From assembly GCA_963830495.1 (NCBI GenBank), contig CAWHMS010000002.1:1302001-1366000 (forward strand): a stretch of DNA of 64,000 nt, in the 5' to 3' direction. Position numbers and translations under genes: made by a program. The notes below the pieces were generated by a model. That model did no database searches, was not told the DNA's origin, and saw only the letters and a list, made by a program, of their open reading frames with translations. Positions 10,355 to 19,800 of this stretch are shown in pieces. Every line of letters begins with the position of its first letter. Within the stretch, counting starts at the first letter, position 1. Origin of the DNA: CAWHMS01 sp963830495 (GTDB lineage Bacteria > Actinomycetota > Actinomycetes > Propionibacteriales > Nocardioidaceae).

Positions 10355-10903
10355 CTAGCCGACGTCGGCCTCGGCCATCGTGGTGAGCTTGGTGACGGTG
10401 CGCCAGTTGCGTACGGTCACGTCGACGCCGAGCAGACGCTCGAACGGCACCTTGGCCAGCAGCGGGGAGCGCCCGACGCCACCAGGGAGATGCAGGTAGA
10501 GATGCGTCCCGACGACGCGGAACTCCTCCGGGGTGTAGTCGACGTCGTCGAGCGAGCGCAATGCGGCAGCCGTCGGACGCCTCCCGAGGAAGCCGACGTG
10601 GAGTGACGGCGTAGCGCCCACACCGAAGGGTTGCTCGTCAATCACGCGCCTGAGCTCGTTCGGACGACGTACGACGACGGCCGGCTGGAAGCCGACCGCC
10701 TCCTCGATGCCGGTGGTGATGGCTGCCGCCAGGCGTGCGTCGGACAACGCGGTCGTCAGCACGACGTTGCCGCTTTGGATGTACGTCGCGACGTCAGTGC
10801 AGCCGGCGGCTTCGCAGATCGAGCGCAGGTCGGCCATCGGCAGCTTGCGGCTGCCACCGACGTTGATGCCCCGGATCAGTGCTATCGCGCGATGCTCCGC
10901 CAC
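10355..10903 (-). CDS. DUF1697 family protein
   Basis: 182-residue protein of the DUF1697 family. The N-terminus AIALIRGINVGGSRKLPMA and the YIQSGNVVL block are the family hallmarks; the C-terminus carries a NWRTVTKL stretch also typical of it. Function is not established for the family. The start is a GTG at 10903; a second GTG at 10909 is possible. It is convergent with potC, 10 bp away, and downstream of the aminotransferase on the same strand, separated by a hairpin. No link to polyamine metabolism is evident. Confidence 0.85.
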   Translation of the reverse strand: MAEHRAIALIRGINVGGSRKLPMADLRSICEAAGCTDVATYIQSGNVVLTTALSDARLAAAITTGIEEAVGFQPAVVVRRPNELRRVIDEQPFGVGATPSLHVGFLGRRPTAAALRSLDDVDYTPEEFRVVGTHLYLHLPGGVGRSPLLAKVPFERLLGVDVTVRNWRTVTKLTTMAEADVG

Positions 10904-10927
10904 GAGCACCAACCTGCCACACGTAAA

Positions 10928-10963
10928 GGCGCCGAGTCCCCGCAGGGGCGGGAACCCGGCGCC
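10928..10963 (-). terminator. Candidate terminator of the aminotransferase gene
   Basis: GGCGCC arms at 10928-10933 and 10958-10963 enclose a CCCC/GGGG inner stem. Read on the minus strand it lies 13 bp after the aminotransferase stop and is followed by only three T. The stem is imperfect, so intrinsic termination is plausible rather than secure. Confidence 0.4.
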
Positions 10964-10976
10964 GGCCGATGCGGCG

Positions 10977-12365
10977 TCAGATGATCGAGGACGCCTCGGA
11001 CAGGACGCCGCGCAGGATCTGCTCCATCTCGTCGAAGTGCCGCTGGTCGCAGATGAGTGGGGGCGATAGCTGCACGACGGGGTCACCGCGGTCATCCGCC
11101 CGGCAGTACAAGCCGGCGTCGTAGAGAGCCTTGGAAAGGAAGCCACGAAGCAGGCGCTCTGCCTCGTCGTCGTTAAAGGTCTCCTTGGTGTGCTTGTCCT
11201 TGACCAGCTCGATGCCGTAGAAGTAGCCATCGCCGCGGACGTCGCCGACGATCGGCAGATCCAGCAGCTTCTCCAGCGTTGCCCGGAAGCTCCCCTCGGT
11301 GGCACGGACGTGCTCGTTGAGCCCGTCGCGCTCGAAGACGTCGAGGTTGGCCATCGCCACGGCGGTGGACACCGGGTGGCCGCCGAAGGTGTAGCCGTGC
11401 GCGAAGCTGGTCTCGCCCTTGGCGAAGGGCTCGAAGAGTCGGTCGCTCGCGATCATCGCCCCGAGTGGGGAGTAGCCGGAGGTGAGGCCCTTGGCGCAGG
11501 TGACCATGTCCGGCTGGTAGCCGTAGCGCTCGGCGCCGAACATGTGCCCCAGGCGCCCGAACGCGCAGATGACCTCGTCGCTGACGAGAAGCACGTCGTA
11601 CTCGTCGCAGATCTCGCGTACCCGCTGGAAGTAACCGGGCGGTGGCGGGAAGCAGCCTCCGGCGTTCTGCACCGGCTCGAGGAAGACGGCAGCCACCGTC
11701 TCGGCGCCTTCGTTCTCGATCGCGACCCCGATCTGGTCCGCTGCCCAGCGGCCGAACGCCTCTGGGTCGTCTCCGTGCAAGGGGGCCCGGTAGATGTTGG
11801 TGTTGGGCACGCGGAAGGTGCTCGGTACGAGGGGCTCGAAGGGGGCCTTGAGGCTGGGGAGGCCGGTGATCGAGAGGGCGCCCTGGGTCGTGCCGTGGTA
11901 GGCGATCGCGCGGGAGATCACCTTGTGCTTGCCGGGCTTGCCGGTGAGCTTGAAGTACTGCTTGGCCAGTTTCCAGGCCGTCTCGACCGCTTCGCCTCCG
12001 CCGGTCGTGAAGAAGATCCGGTTGAGGTCGCCGGGCGCATAGCTGGCGATCCGCTGTGCGAGCTCGATGGCGTTCGGATGGGCGTAGGACCAGATCGGCA
12101 TGAAGGCGAGCTGCTGCGCCTGCTTGGCGGCGGCCTCGACCAGCTCGGTGCGACCATGCCCGACCTGGCTGACGAAGAGCCCGGCCAGCCCGTCCAAGTA
12201 GCGCTTGCCCCGGGAGTCGTAGATGTAGGCGCCTTCGCCGCGCACGATGATGGGCACCTCGGCCTCTTGGTACGACGACATCCGGGTGAAGTGCATCCAC
12301 AGGTGATCGTGGGCCGCCTGCTGCAGCGCCGCGTGGTCGAGGTCGAGGCTCTGGTCGATCGTCAT
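10977..12365 (-). CDS. Class III omega-aminotransferase, putrescine/diamine type
   Basis: 462-residue PLP-dependent aminotransferase of class III, probably taking an amino group from putrescine (or a related diamine or beta-amine) to pyruvate or 2-oxoglutarate. The fold-type I landmarks are RYLDGLAGLFVSQVGHG, the phosphate-binding TGGGEAVETAWKLAKQY, the LVSDEVICAFGR aspartate motif and the PLP lysine in TCAKGLTSGYSPLGA. Its best-known relatives are SpuC-type putrescine-pyruvate and beta-alanine/taurine aminotransferases. The pot importer and Lrp regulator next door, and the aminobutyraldehyde-type dehydrogenase at 25 kb, favour putrescine. The start follows by 24 bp the same 11-mer found near lrp. 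Substrate remains an inference. Confidence 0.85.
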   Translation of the reverse strand: MTIDQSLDLDHAALQQAAHDHLWMHFTRMSSYQEAEVPIIVRGEGAYIYDSRGKRYLDGLAGLFVSQVGHGRTELVEAAAKQAQQLAFMPIWSYAHPNAIELAQRIASYAPGDLNRIFFTTGGGEAVETAWKLAKQYFKLTGKPGKHKVISRAIAYHGTTQGALSITGLPSLKAPFEPLVPSTFRVPNTNIYRAPLHGDDPEAFGRWAADQIGVAIENEGAETVAAVFLEPVQNAGGCFPPPPGYFQRVREICDEYDVLLVSDEVICAFGRLGHMFGAERYGYQPDMVTCAKGLTSGYSPLGAMIASDRLFEPFAKGETSFAHGYTFGGHPVSTAVAMANLDVFERDGLNEHVRATEGSFRATLEKLLDLPIVGDVRGDGYFYGIELVKDKHTKETFNDDEAERLLRGFLSKALYDAGLYCRADDRGDPVVQLSPPLICDQRHFDEMEQILRGVLSEASSII

Positions 12366-12388
12366 GGCGGCAGTCTGCCGAACGAACC

Positions 12389-12399
12389 GGGCCAAATGC
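12389..12399. promoter_or_regulatory. Candidate Lrp-type operator, copy 2 (GGGCCAAATGC)
   Basis: Exact reverse complement of the 11-mer at 6105-6115, placed 24 bp upstream of the aminotransferase start. In the same orientation it is flanked by ATGCAAGC, as in copy 1. Confidence 0.45.
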
Positions 12400-12467
12400 A
12401 AGCGATTCAGTAGGCAGGGGCACCCCCTATCGCTGATATGAGTAGCGTTCTTAGGTTTGACCCACGA

Positions 12468-12487
12468 AATCCGCAGCAATCCGCAGC
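12468..12487. repeat. 10-bp tandem repeat, two copies
   Basis: AATCCGCAGC occurs twice head-to-tail in the 255-bp region between the divergent aminotransferase and MFS genes. The same region holds two copies of TTTGACCCACG (12456-12466 and 12574-12584). Role unknown; operator sites are possible. Confidence 0.6.
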
Positions 12488-12538
12488 GACGGTGATGGGC
12501 CGGAGGTGAAACTCGTGGCGCGGTCCGGGCGGCGGGAC

Positions 12539-12544
12539 TAGGGT
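12539..12544 (+). promoter_or_regulatory. Candidate -10 box before an ATG at 12552
   Basis: TAGGGT lies 7 bp before an ATG at 12552, the spacing of a leaderless actinobacterial start. That ATG is in frame with the MFS gene but is followed by TGA at 12576-12578. No convincing -35 element. Confidence 0.35.
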
Positions 12545-12620
12545 CGGCGACATGACGTTTCCCGCCGGTCATCTTTGACCCACGCAACGCCCCGCCGGTG
12601 CCCCGGGATTCCTGCCGCGG

Positions 12621-13832
12621 GTGCTGGCGTACTACGCAGCACGCGACCTGATCCTCCTCTACCCGCTCTACCCGCTGTTCTTCGCGGACAGCGGTCTGGC
12701 GCTCGGCCAGATCTCGTCGCTGTTCGTGATCTGGTCTGTCGCGTCCTTCCTCTTCGAGGTGCCCTCCGGCGCCTGGGCGGACACCGTCGACCGGCGGGCG
12801 CTGCTAGTGGTGTCCGGCGCGATCTACGCAGCCGCCTTCAGCTGCTGGCTGCTCTGGCCGTCGTACGCCGGGTTCGCGTCGGGCTTCCTGCTCTGGGGCC
12901 TGTCGAGCGCCATCATGTCGGGGACCTTCGAAGCCTGGCTGTACGACGAGCTGACCGTGCAGGGTCGACCGGAGCGCTACGCCACGATCAACGGGTGGTG
13001 CCATGCCGCAGCCATGGCCGCAAACCTGACCGGCACGCTGGCCGCCGCGCCGCTCTACGCGTGGGGCGGCTATGCGCTGGTCGGCTGGACGAGTGTGGCC
13101 GTTGCCGGCGCCCATACCGCGTTGGCGTGCTCCCTCCCGGCCGCTCCTCGGGTCGGGTCAGCCGACGACAGCGTCGAGGCAGCACCCAGGCTCCGCGGGA
13201 CGCCGTCGAGCAGCTTCGCCGCCCGCTACCTGGCCATGCTCGATGCCGGGTTAAGGGAGGTGGCCGGTGAGAAGCGGGTCCGCCGGGCTGTGGCGGTCGC
13301 CGCCTGTCTCGTCGGCTTGACCGTCTACGACGAGTACTTCCCGCTGGTCGCCCGGGATCAGGGCGTCGCCGCCGACGAGGTGGCCCTACTGATCGGGCTC
13401 GTGGTCACAGGTCAGCTGGTCGGAACAGCACTGACAGGCAGGGCAGCGCGACTGACCTCGACGGTCGTCGCCGGCTTCGCTGCCGCCGCGGCCGTGCTGA
13501 TCGCGGTGGGTGCGCTGAGCGGGCACGCCGCCGGCTTCGTCGCGATCGCGATCGGCTACGGACTGGCCAACAACGCGTTCCTGGTGGCCGAGGCGCGGTT
13601 GCAGGATGTCATCTCCGGGCCGGCTCGAGCCACCGTCACGTCGGTAGCGGGCCTCTCCACGGAGGTCGTCGCGCTCGGTTGCTACCTGGCCCTCCTCGCC
13701 GGGTCGGCTTGGTGGTCCGCGGCCACGATGACGGCCTTGCTCGGTCTGCCGATGCTGTCGGCGGCCGTGCTGGCGGGCAGGTGGATGCCGGGGCCACGAG
13801 AGACCGAGGTCCGCGATGCCATCAATCGGTGA
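12621..13832 (+). CDS. MFS transporter
   Basis: 403-residue major facilitator with about twelve hydrophobic helices beginning at LYPLYPLFFADSGLALGQI. The helix 2-3 loop carries the MFS motif GAWADTVDRRALLV. Substrate cannot be inferred; the overall pattern resembles drug or small-metabolite exporters. The start at GTG 12621 is the first after an in-frame TGA (12576-12578). A leaderless-type ATG at 12552 in the same frame would add 23 residues if that TGA were not there, so the annotated N-terminus may be short or the TGA an error. Followed within 18 bp by the amidohydrolase gene, probably co-transcribed. Confidence 0.8.
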   Translation: MLAYYAARDLILLYPLYPLFFADSGLALGQISSLFVIWSVASFLFEVPSGAWADTVDRRALLVVSGAIYAAAFSCWLLWPSYAGFASGFLLWGLSSAIMSGTFEAWLYDELTVQGRPERYATINGWCHAAAMAANLTGTLAAAPLYAWGGYALVGWTSVAVAGAHTALACSLPAAPRVGSADDSVEAAPRLRGTPSSSFAARYLAMLDAGLREVAGEKRVRRAVAVAACLVGLTVYDEYFPLVARDQGVAADEVALLIGLVVTGQLVGTALTGRAARLTSTVVAGFAAAAAVLIAVGALSGHAAGFVAIAIGYGLANNAFLVAEARLQDVISGPARATVTSVAGLSTEVVALGCYLALLAGSAWWSAATMTALLGLPMLSAAVLAGRWMPGPRETEVRDAINR

Positions 13833-13850
13833 CCGTGGTTGGATTCCCCG

Positions 13851-15494
13851 GTGAGCCCACATGCGGATCTCGTGTTCACCGGTGGCTCGGTGTGGACGTC
13901 CGGCGACGCCAGGCCCAGCGGCGCAGGAGTCGCGGTGCGCGGAGGTCGCATCGTCGCGGTCGGGGAAGGCGCCCTGGAGCTGGTGGGTCCAGCCACGGAG
14001 CAGGTCGACCTCGCCGGAGGGCTCCTGCTGCCCGGCTTCCAGGACGCGCACGTGCACCCGGTGGGCGGGGGCTTGGAGCGGATGCGCTGCGACCTCACCG
14101 AACACGGCACGCGGGAGGAGTACGTCGCCGCCGTACGCCGGTACGCCGAGGCCCATCCCGACGTGCCCTGGATCACCGGCGGCGGCTGGGCGATCGCGGC
14201 CTTTCCCGGGGGTACGCCGACGGCAGCTGATCTCGACGCCGTCGTACCGGATCGGCCCGTCTTCCTCCCCAACCGTGACCATCACGGCGCGTGGGTCAAC
14301 AGCCGGGCGATGTCCGTGGCAGGCATCGATGCGTCGACGTCGGACCCTCCGGACGGACGGATCCAGCGCGACGCGGCCGGTGCGCCGACCGGCACGCTGC
14401 ATGAAGGTGCCATGGCGCTGGTCGCTCGGCACGTGCCGGACAACACCGCCGACGAGCTCGTCGCCGCGCTCCTGACCGGGCAGGCCTATCTCCACTCGCT
14501 CGGCATCACCGCATGGCAGGACGCCATCGTCGGTGCCTACGCGAACATGAACGACGCCTCGGACGCCTACGCGGCGCTGGCCGCGGACGGGCGACTCACC
14601 GCGAAGGTGGTCGGAGCCTTGTGGTGGCGGCGTCATGTCGGCGCGGAACAGATCGAGGAGCTCGTTGACCACCGCCGGCGGCTAAGCTCGGATCGGTTCC
14701 GCGCCACCAGCGTCAAGATCATGCAGGACGGGATCGCCGAGAATTTCTCCGCCCACATGCTCAAGCCCTACCTCGACGACGAGGGTCGAGTGTCGGACAA
14801 CTCAGGCAGCCCCTTCGTCGATCCGGTCGAGCTGCGCGAGCATGTCGCGGCCTTGGACCACGAGGGCTTCCAGGTGCACGTGCATGCCATCGGCGATGCG
14901 GCCGTGCGAGCGGCGTTGGACGCCTTCGAGGCTGCGCGAAGGGCCAACGGCGCCGAGCACTCGGCCGCGAATCGCCACCACATCGCGCACATCCAGGTGA
15001 TCCACCCCGACGACGTGCCGCGCTTCGCACGCTTGGGCGTGACCGCGAACATGCAGGCGCTGTGGGCGGCGTACGACCCGCAGATGACCGAGCTGACGAT
15101 CCCCTTCCTCGGGGAGGAGCGCACTCGCTGGCAGTACCCGTTCGGGGACTTGCTGCGCTCTGGCGCGCATCTCGCGATGGGCAGCGACTGGCCGGTCTCG
15201 ACCCCCAACCCGCTCGAGGCGATCCACGTCGCCGTCAACCGCTGGCTGTCCGATGCCGAGGGTCAGGACCGTCGGCCGTTCCTGCCCGATCAGGCGATCC
15301 CGCTGGCCACTGCCCTGACGGCGTACACAGCAGGCTCGGCGCGGTTGAACCATCTCGACGACACCGGGGTCATCGCGGTCGGGATGGCGGCCGACCTGGC
15401 CGTGCTTGATCGCGATGTCTTCGCCCATCCGGCCGAGGAGATCGCGCAGGCTCAGGTCGTGGCGACGTACATCGATGGCCAGCAGGTCTTCTGA
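13851..15494 (+). CDS. Amidohydrolase family protein, YtcJ-like
   Basis: About 547-residue metal-dependent hydrolase of the YtcJ / N-substituted formamide deformylase group (amidohydrolase superfamily). The metal-binding HxH is in GFQDAHVHPVGGG, the later histidines in VHVHAIGDAA and HHIAHIQVIHP, and the catalytic aspartate in LAMGSDWPVS. The beta-sandwich starts with ADLVFTGGSVWTSG and closes with GMAADLAVLDRDVF. No signal peptide, so cytoplasmic. GTG 13851 starts directly at the domain; TTG 13839 is an alternative. Real substrates of this subfamily are mostly unknown. Lies 18 bp after the MFS gene, suggesting import or export of its substrate or product. Confidence 0.85.
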   Translation: MSPHADLVFTGGSVWTSGDARPSGAGVAVRGGRIVAVGEGALELVGPATEQVDLAGGLLLPGFQDAHVHPVGGGLERMRCDLTEHGTREEYVAAVRRYAEAHPDVPWITGGGWAIAAFPGGTPTAADLDAVVPDRPVFLPNRDHHGAWVNSRAMSVAGIDASTSDPPDGRIQRDAAGAPTGTLHEGAMALVARHVPDNTADELVAALLTGQAYLHSLGITAWQDAIVGAYANMNDASDAYAALAADGRLTAKVVGALWWRRHVGAEQIEELVDHRRRLSSDRFRATSVKIMQDGIAENFSAHMLKPYLDDEGRVSDNSGSPFVDPVELREHVAALDHEGFQVHVHAIGDAAVRAALDAFEAARRANGAEHSAANRHHIAHIQVIHPDDVPRFARLGVTANMQALWAAYDPQMTELTIPFLGEERTRWQYPFGDLLRSGAHLAMGSDWPVSTPNPLEAIHVAVNRWLSDAEGQDRRPFLPDQAIPLATALTAYTAGSARLNHLDDTGVIAVGMAADLAVLDRDVFAHPAEEIAQAQVVATYIDGQQVF

Positions 15495-15516
15495 CCCGCC
15501 GGGTCTTCCACTTGGG

Positions 15517-16687
15517 TCAGCGGAAAGCGGACTCGCCGGTCAGGGCCTGCCCGATGACCAGCTGGTGGACCTCGGACGTGCCCTCGTAGGTGAGCACCGA
15601 CTCCAGGTTGTTGGCGTGCCGGAGCACCGGGTACTCCAGCGTCACGCCGTTCGCGGCCAGGATGGTGCGGCACTCCCGGGCGATCTGCAGCGCCTCGCGG
15701 ACGTTGTTGAGCTTGCCGAGGCTCACCTGCTCCGGCCGCAGCCCACCCGCGTCCTTGAGCCGGCCCAGGTGCAGGGCCAGCAGCATGCCCTTGCCCGAGC
15801 TCGACGGTCATGTCGGCCAACTTGGCCTGAGTGAGCTGGTACGCCGACAGCGGGCGGTCGAAGACCTGGCGGGATCCGGCATACGCGATCGTCGTCTCCA
15901 GGCAGTCCCGGGCCGCGCCGAGAGCACCGAAGACGATGCCGAAGCGCGCCTCGTTGAGGCAGGCGAGCGGCCCGGACAGCCCGGTCGCCTCCGGCAGCAC
16001 CGCGCCGCCGGGCAGCCGGACTCCCTCGAGCACCAGCTCGCTGGTCACGGAGGCACGCAGTGACATCTTGCGGTGGATCATTGGGGCTGTGAAGCCGGGG
16101 GAGTCGGTGGGGACCACGAAGCCGCGGATGCCCTCGTCGGTGCGCGCCCACACCACGGCGACGTCGGCGACCGAGCCATTGGTGATCCACATCTTCGTGC
16201 CGTCGAGCACCCAGTCGTCGCCATCCCGGCGCGCCCGGGCACGCATGCCGGCGGGGTTGGAGCCGAAGTCGGGCTCGGTGAGCCCGAAGCAGCCGATCGC
16301 CTCCCCAGCAGCCATCTGCGGCAGCCACTCGCTCTTATGCTCGTCGCTGCCGAAGCGATGGAGCGCGAACATGGCCAACGAACCCTGCACCGAGACCAGG
16401 CTGCGGATGCCCGAGTCGGCCGCCTCCAGCTCCAGGCAGGCCAGTCCGTAGGCGGTGGCCGACGTACCCGCGCAGCCGTAACCCTCCAGGTGCATGCCGA
16501 GCAGACCCAGCGCGCCGAGCTCCTTCGCCAGGTCCCGCGCCGGCACCTCCCCGGCCTCGAACCAGCCGGCGAGGTGCGGCCGCAACCGGTCGTCGGCGAA
16601 GCGGCGCACAGTGTCGCGGATGGCCCGCTCCTCGTCGTCGAGCAACGGGTCGATCCCGAAGAGGTCGAAAGGCGAGAGGGCGGGCAC
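15517..16687 (-). pseudogene. gcdH: Acyl-CoA dehydrogenase, glutaryl-CoA dehydrogenase type, frameshifted
   Basis: FAD flavoenzyme resembling glutaryl-CoA dehydrogenase, which oxidises and decarboxylates glutaryl-CoA to crotonyl-CoA in lysine and tryptophan breakdown. GIRSLVSVQGSLAMFALHRF, GEAIGCFGLTEPDFGSNP and KMWITNGSVADVAVVWA are characteristic, and the catalytic glutamate is in LTYEGTSEVHQLVIGQALTG. The N-terminal about 300 residues and the C-terminal about 90 lie in different frames: a run of three C on the plus strand at 15794-15796 has one base too many, between MTVELG and KGMLLALHLGRLKDAGG. Without that base a full-length enzyme of about 389 residues results. Convergent with the amidohydrolase gene. 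Confidence 0.85.
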
Positions 16688-16788
16688 GCGTTGCTCCTGA
16701 CGTCTAGACCATGGCTCGGCAGGTGCGCGCGGCCGGATGGCTCGACTATAAGGCGGCGGCGCGGGTGGCGAGCTGCGGGTGCACTGCC

Positions 16789-16794
16789 TAGGTT
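16789..16794 (+). promoter_or_regulatory. Candidate -10 box of narG (leaderless pattern)
   Basis: TAGGTT lies 6 bp before the narG ATG, and no Shine-Dalgarno precedes that ATG. No FNR-like palindrome is evident in the 113 bp upstream. Confidence 0.4.
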
Positions 16795-16800
16795 GTCCTC

Positions 16801-19800
16801 ATGGGTTCGGCCCGTGATCAGCCGGGACTCGACGGGGCCGCCTCTGAGGCCCTGCTGAAGGTCGGTCAGTTCTTCTCCCGCTGGGAGGAGACCGATGACG
16901 CGCGGGCCGTCTTCCGCGAGGGCGGTCGAGCAGGGGACGTCTTCTACCGCGATCGGTGGAGCCACGACAAGGTCGTCCGATCCACCCATGGCGTGAACTG
17001 CACGGGCTCGTGCTCATGGAAGGTGTATGTCAAGGACGGCATCATCACCTGGGAGGCCCAGCAGACCGACTACCCATCCGTGGGACCCGACCGGCCGGAG
17101 TACGAGCCGCGGGGCTGCCCGCGGGGTGCCGCCTTCTCCTGGTACACCTACTCGCCTACGCGGGTCCGCTACCCCTATGCCCGCGGCGTTCTGCTCGAGA
17201 TGTACCGCGAGGCCAAGCAGCGGCTTGGCGACCCCGTGCTCGCCTGGGCGGATGTCGTCACAGATCCGCAGCGTCGACGCCGTTACCAGCAGGCGCGAGG
17301 CAAGGGCGGACTGGTCCGCGTGACCTGGCACGAGGCAGTCGAGATGGTGGCTGCCGCGCACGTGCACACGATCATGACGCATGGTCCGGACCGCTGTGCC
17401 GGCTTCTCGCCGATCCCAGCCATGTCGATGGTGTCGCATTGCGTCGGCACGCGGTTCATGCAGCTGATCGGCGGTGTGATGACCTCCTTCTACGACTGGT
17501 ACGCCGATCTGCCCGTCGCCAGCCCACAGGTCTTCGGCGACCAGACCGACGTCCCCGAGTCCGGAGACTGGTGGGACGCGACCTACCTCATGATGTGGGG
17601 ATCCAACGTGCCCGTGACCCGCACCCCCGATGCGCACTGGATGGCCGAAGTGCGCTACCGGGGCACGAAGGTCGTGAGCGTGAGTCCCGACTACGCCGAC
17701 AACACGAAGTTCGCCGACGAGTGGCTACCCGCCCAGGCCGGCACCGACGCGGCCCTCGCCATGGCCATGGGACACGTCCTGCTCAAGGAGCACTTCGTCG
17801 ACCGAGAGACGCCGTTCTTCGGCGACTACGTGCGCACCTACACCGACCTGCCTTTCCTGGTGCGCCTGGAGCCGCATGGCGAGCACGGCCAGTTCGTGCC
17901 CGGCAAGTTCCTGACGGCAGCGGATCTCGACCCGGTCGGGGACCAGGCTGATGAATCGGTCTGGAAGACCGTGCTCCTGGACGCCGCGACAGGAAACCCT
18001 GTCGTCCCGAACGGCTCGATGGGCTTCCGCTATGCCGAATCCGGGGTGGGTAAGTGGAATCTCGACCTCGCCGGTGTGACGCCCCTCTTGTCCGTGCACC
18101 AGGTCGACGGGGACGCCGTGGAAGTCCTCCTGCCCGCCTTCGCCGAGCCAGCCGGACGGGGATCCGTGCTGCGTCGCGGCGTACCGGTCCGTCGCGTGGG
18201 TGGCGCGCTCGTCACCACGGTTCTCGATCTGATGTTCGCGCAGTACGGCGTCCAGCGGGCAGGCCTTCCGGGTGACTGGCCGAGCGGGTACGACGACGTA
18301 GCCACGCCGTACACCCCCGCCTGGCAAGCAGAGATCACCAGCGTGCCGGCCGAGGCGTGCATCCGGATTGCCCGGGAGTTCGCGCAGAACGCCGAGGAGT
18401 CCAGCGGCCGGTCGATGATCATCATGGGGGCAGGGATCTGTCAGTGGTTCCACGGGGACGTCACCTATCGGGCCATCCTGTCGTTGCTCATCCTCACCGG
18501 CTGCATGGGGCGCAACGGTGGCGGCTGGGCACACTACGTGGGTCAGGAGAAGTGCCGCCCGATCACTGGATGGATCTCTCTCGCCAACGCGCTGGACTGG
18601 GGACGCCCGCCACGGACGATGACCGGCACGGCGTACTGGTACATGCACACCGACCAGTGGCGCAACGACGGGTACTCTGCCGACTCCCTCAGCTCGCCTC
18701 TCGCCACAGGCCATCTTGCGGGGATGCACACCGCCGACACCATCTCCCAGTCGACGCGGTTGGGATGGATGCCGTTCTACCCGCAGTTCGACCAGAACCC
18801 CCTCGACCTGGCCGACGACGTGTCGGCAGCAGTTCAGCGTGGCGACACCGCCGACGCGCCGTCGTATGTCGCGTCCGCACTGCAGGACGGCACCCTGAGG
18901 CCGGCGATCGAGGACGTCGACGCTCCCGCGAACTGGCCGCGAACGCTGGTGCTGTGGCGGTCGAACCTGATGGGCTCCTCGGCCAAGGGCAATGAGTACT
19001 TCCTCAAGCACCTTCTCGGCACCCACTCGAACCTGATGGGCACGGAGAACCCTGAGGCCCCGCGCCCCAACGAGGTGGCGTGGCACGACGACGCGCCGCA
19101 AGGCAAGCTCGATCTGCTCGTCTCTGCCGACTTCAGGATGACGTCGACCACCCTCCTCTCCGATGTGGTGTTCCCCGCTGCCACGTGGTACGAGAAGCAC
19201 GACCTTTCCTCCACGGACATGCACCCCTTCGTCCATGCCTTCACGCCGGCGATCGACCCGCCCTGGCAGGCGAAGACCGACTTCGAGACGTTCCATCTGA
19301 TCGCGCAACAACTGTCCGAGATGGCGACGACCCACCTCGGCGTCCGCAAGGACCTGGTCAGCGTGCCCCTTCAACACGACACTCCGGGAGAGACTGCGCA
19401 GCCGGGCGGTCGTGCCGCCGACTGGCGTGCCGACGGCGTCGTCGGGAAGCCAGGCCAGAACATGCCCGTCTTCGTCCTGGTCGAACGCGACTACACCGCG
19501 ATCGCCGACAAGCTTGCCGCGGTAGGACCCCTTGCCGACACGCTGGGGTTCACGGTCAAGAACGTCACCTATCGTCTCGAGAAGCAGATCGAGGCCTTGG
19601 GCAAGTCCAACGGCGTCATGCTCGGCGGCGCGGCTGAGGGTCGTCCCGCGATCGACACCGACATCAAGCTGGGCGAAGCCATCCTGAGGTTCTCGGGCAC
19701 GACGAATGGCGAGCTCGCTGTTCAGGGATTCCGTACTCTCGAGGCCCGCGTGGGGAGGCCGCTTGCCGACCTGGCGGAGGGCTCTGAGGAGAAGCGGATC

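Noticed and set aside
12575..13270. TTG-started ORF at the 5' end of the MFS gene in another frame
   Set aside because: The overlapping frame encodes a clear membrane protein; this frame is Arg/Pro-rich with no features.
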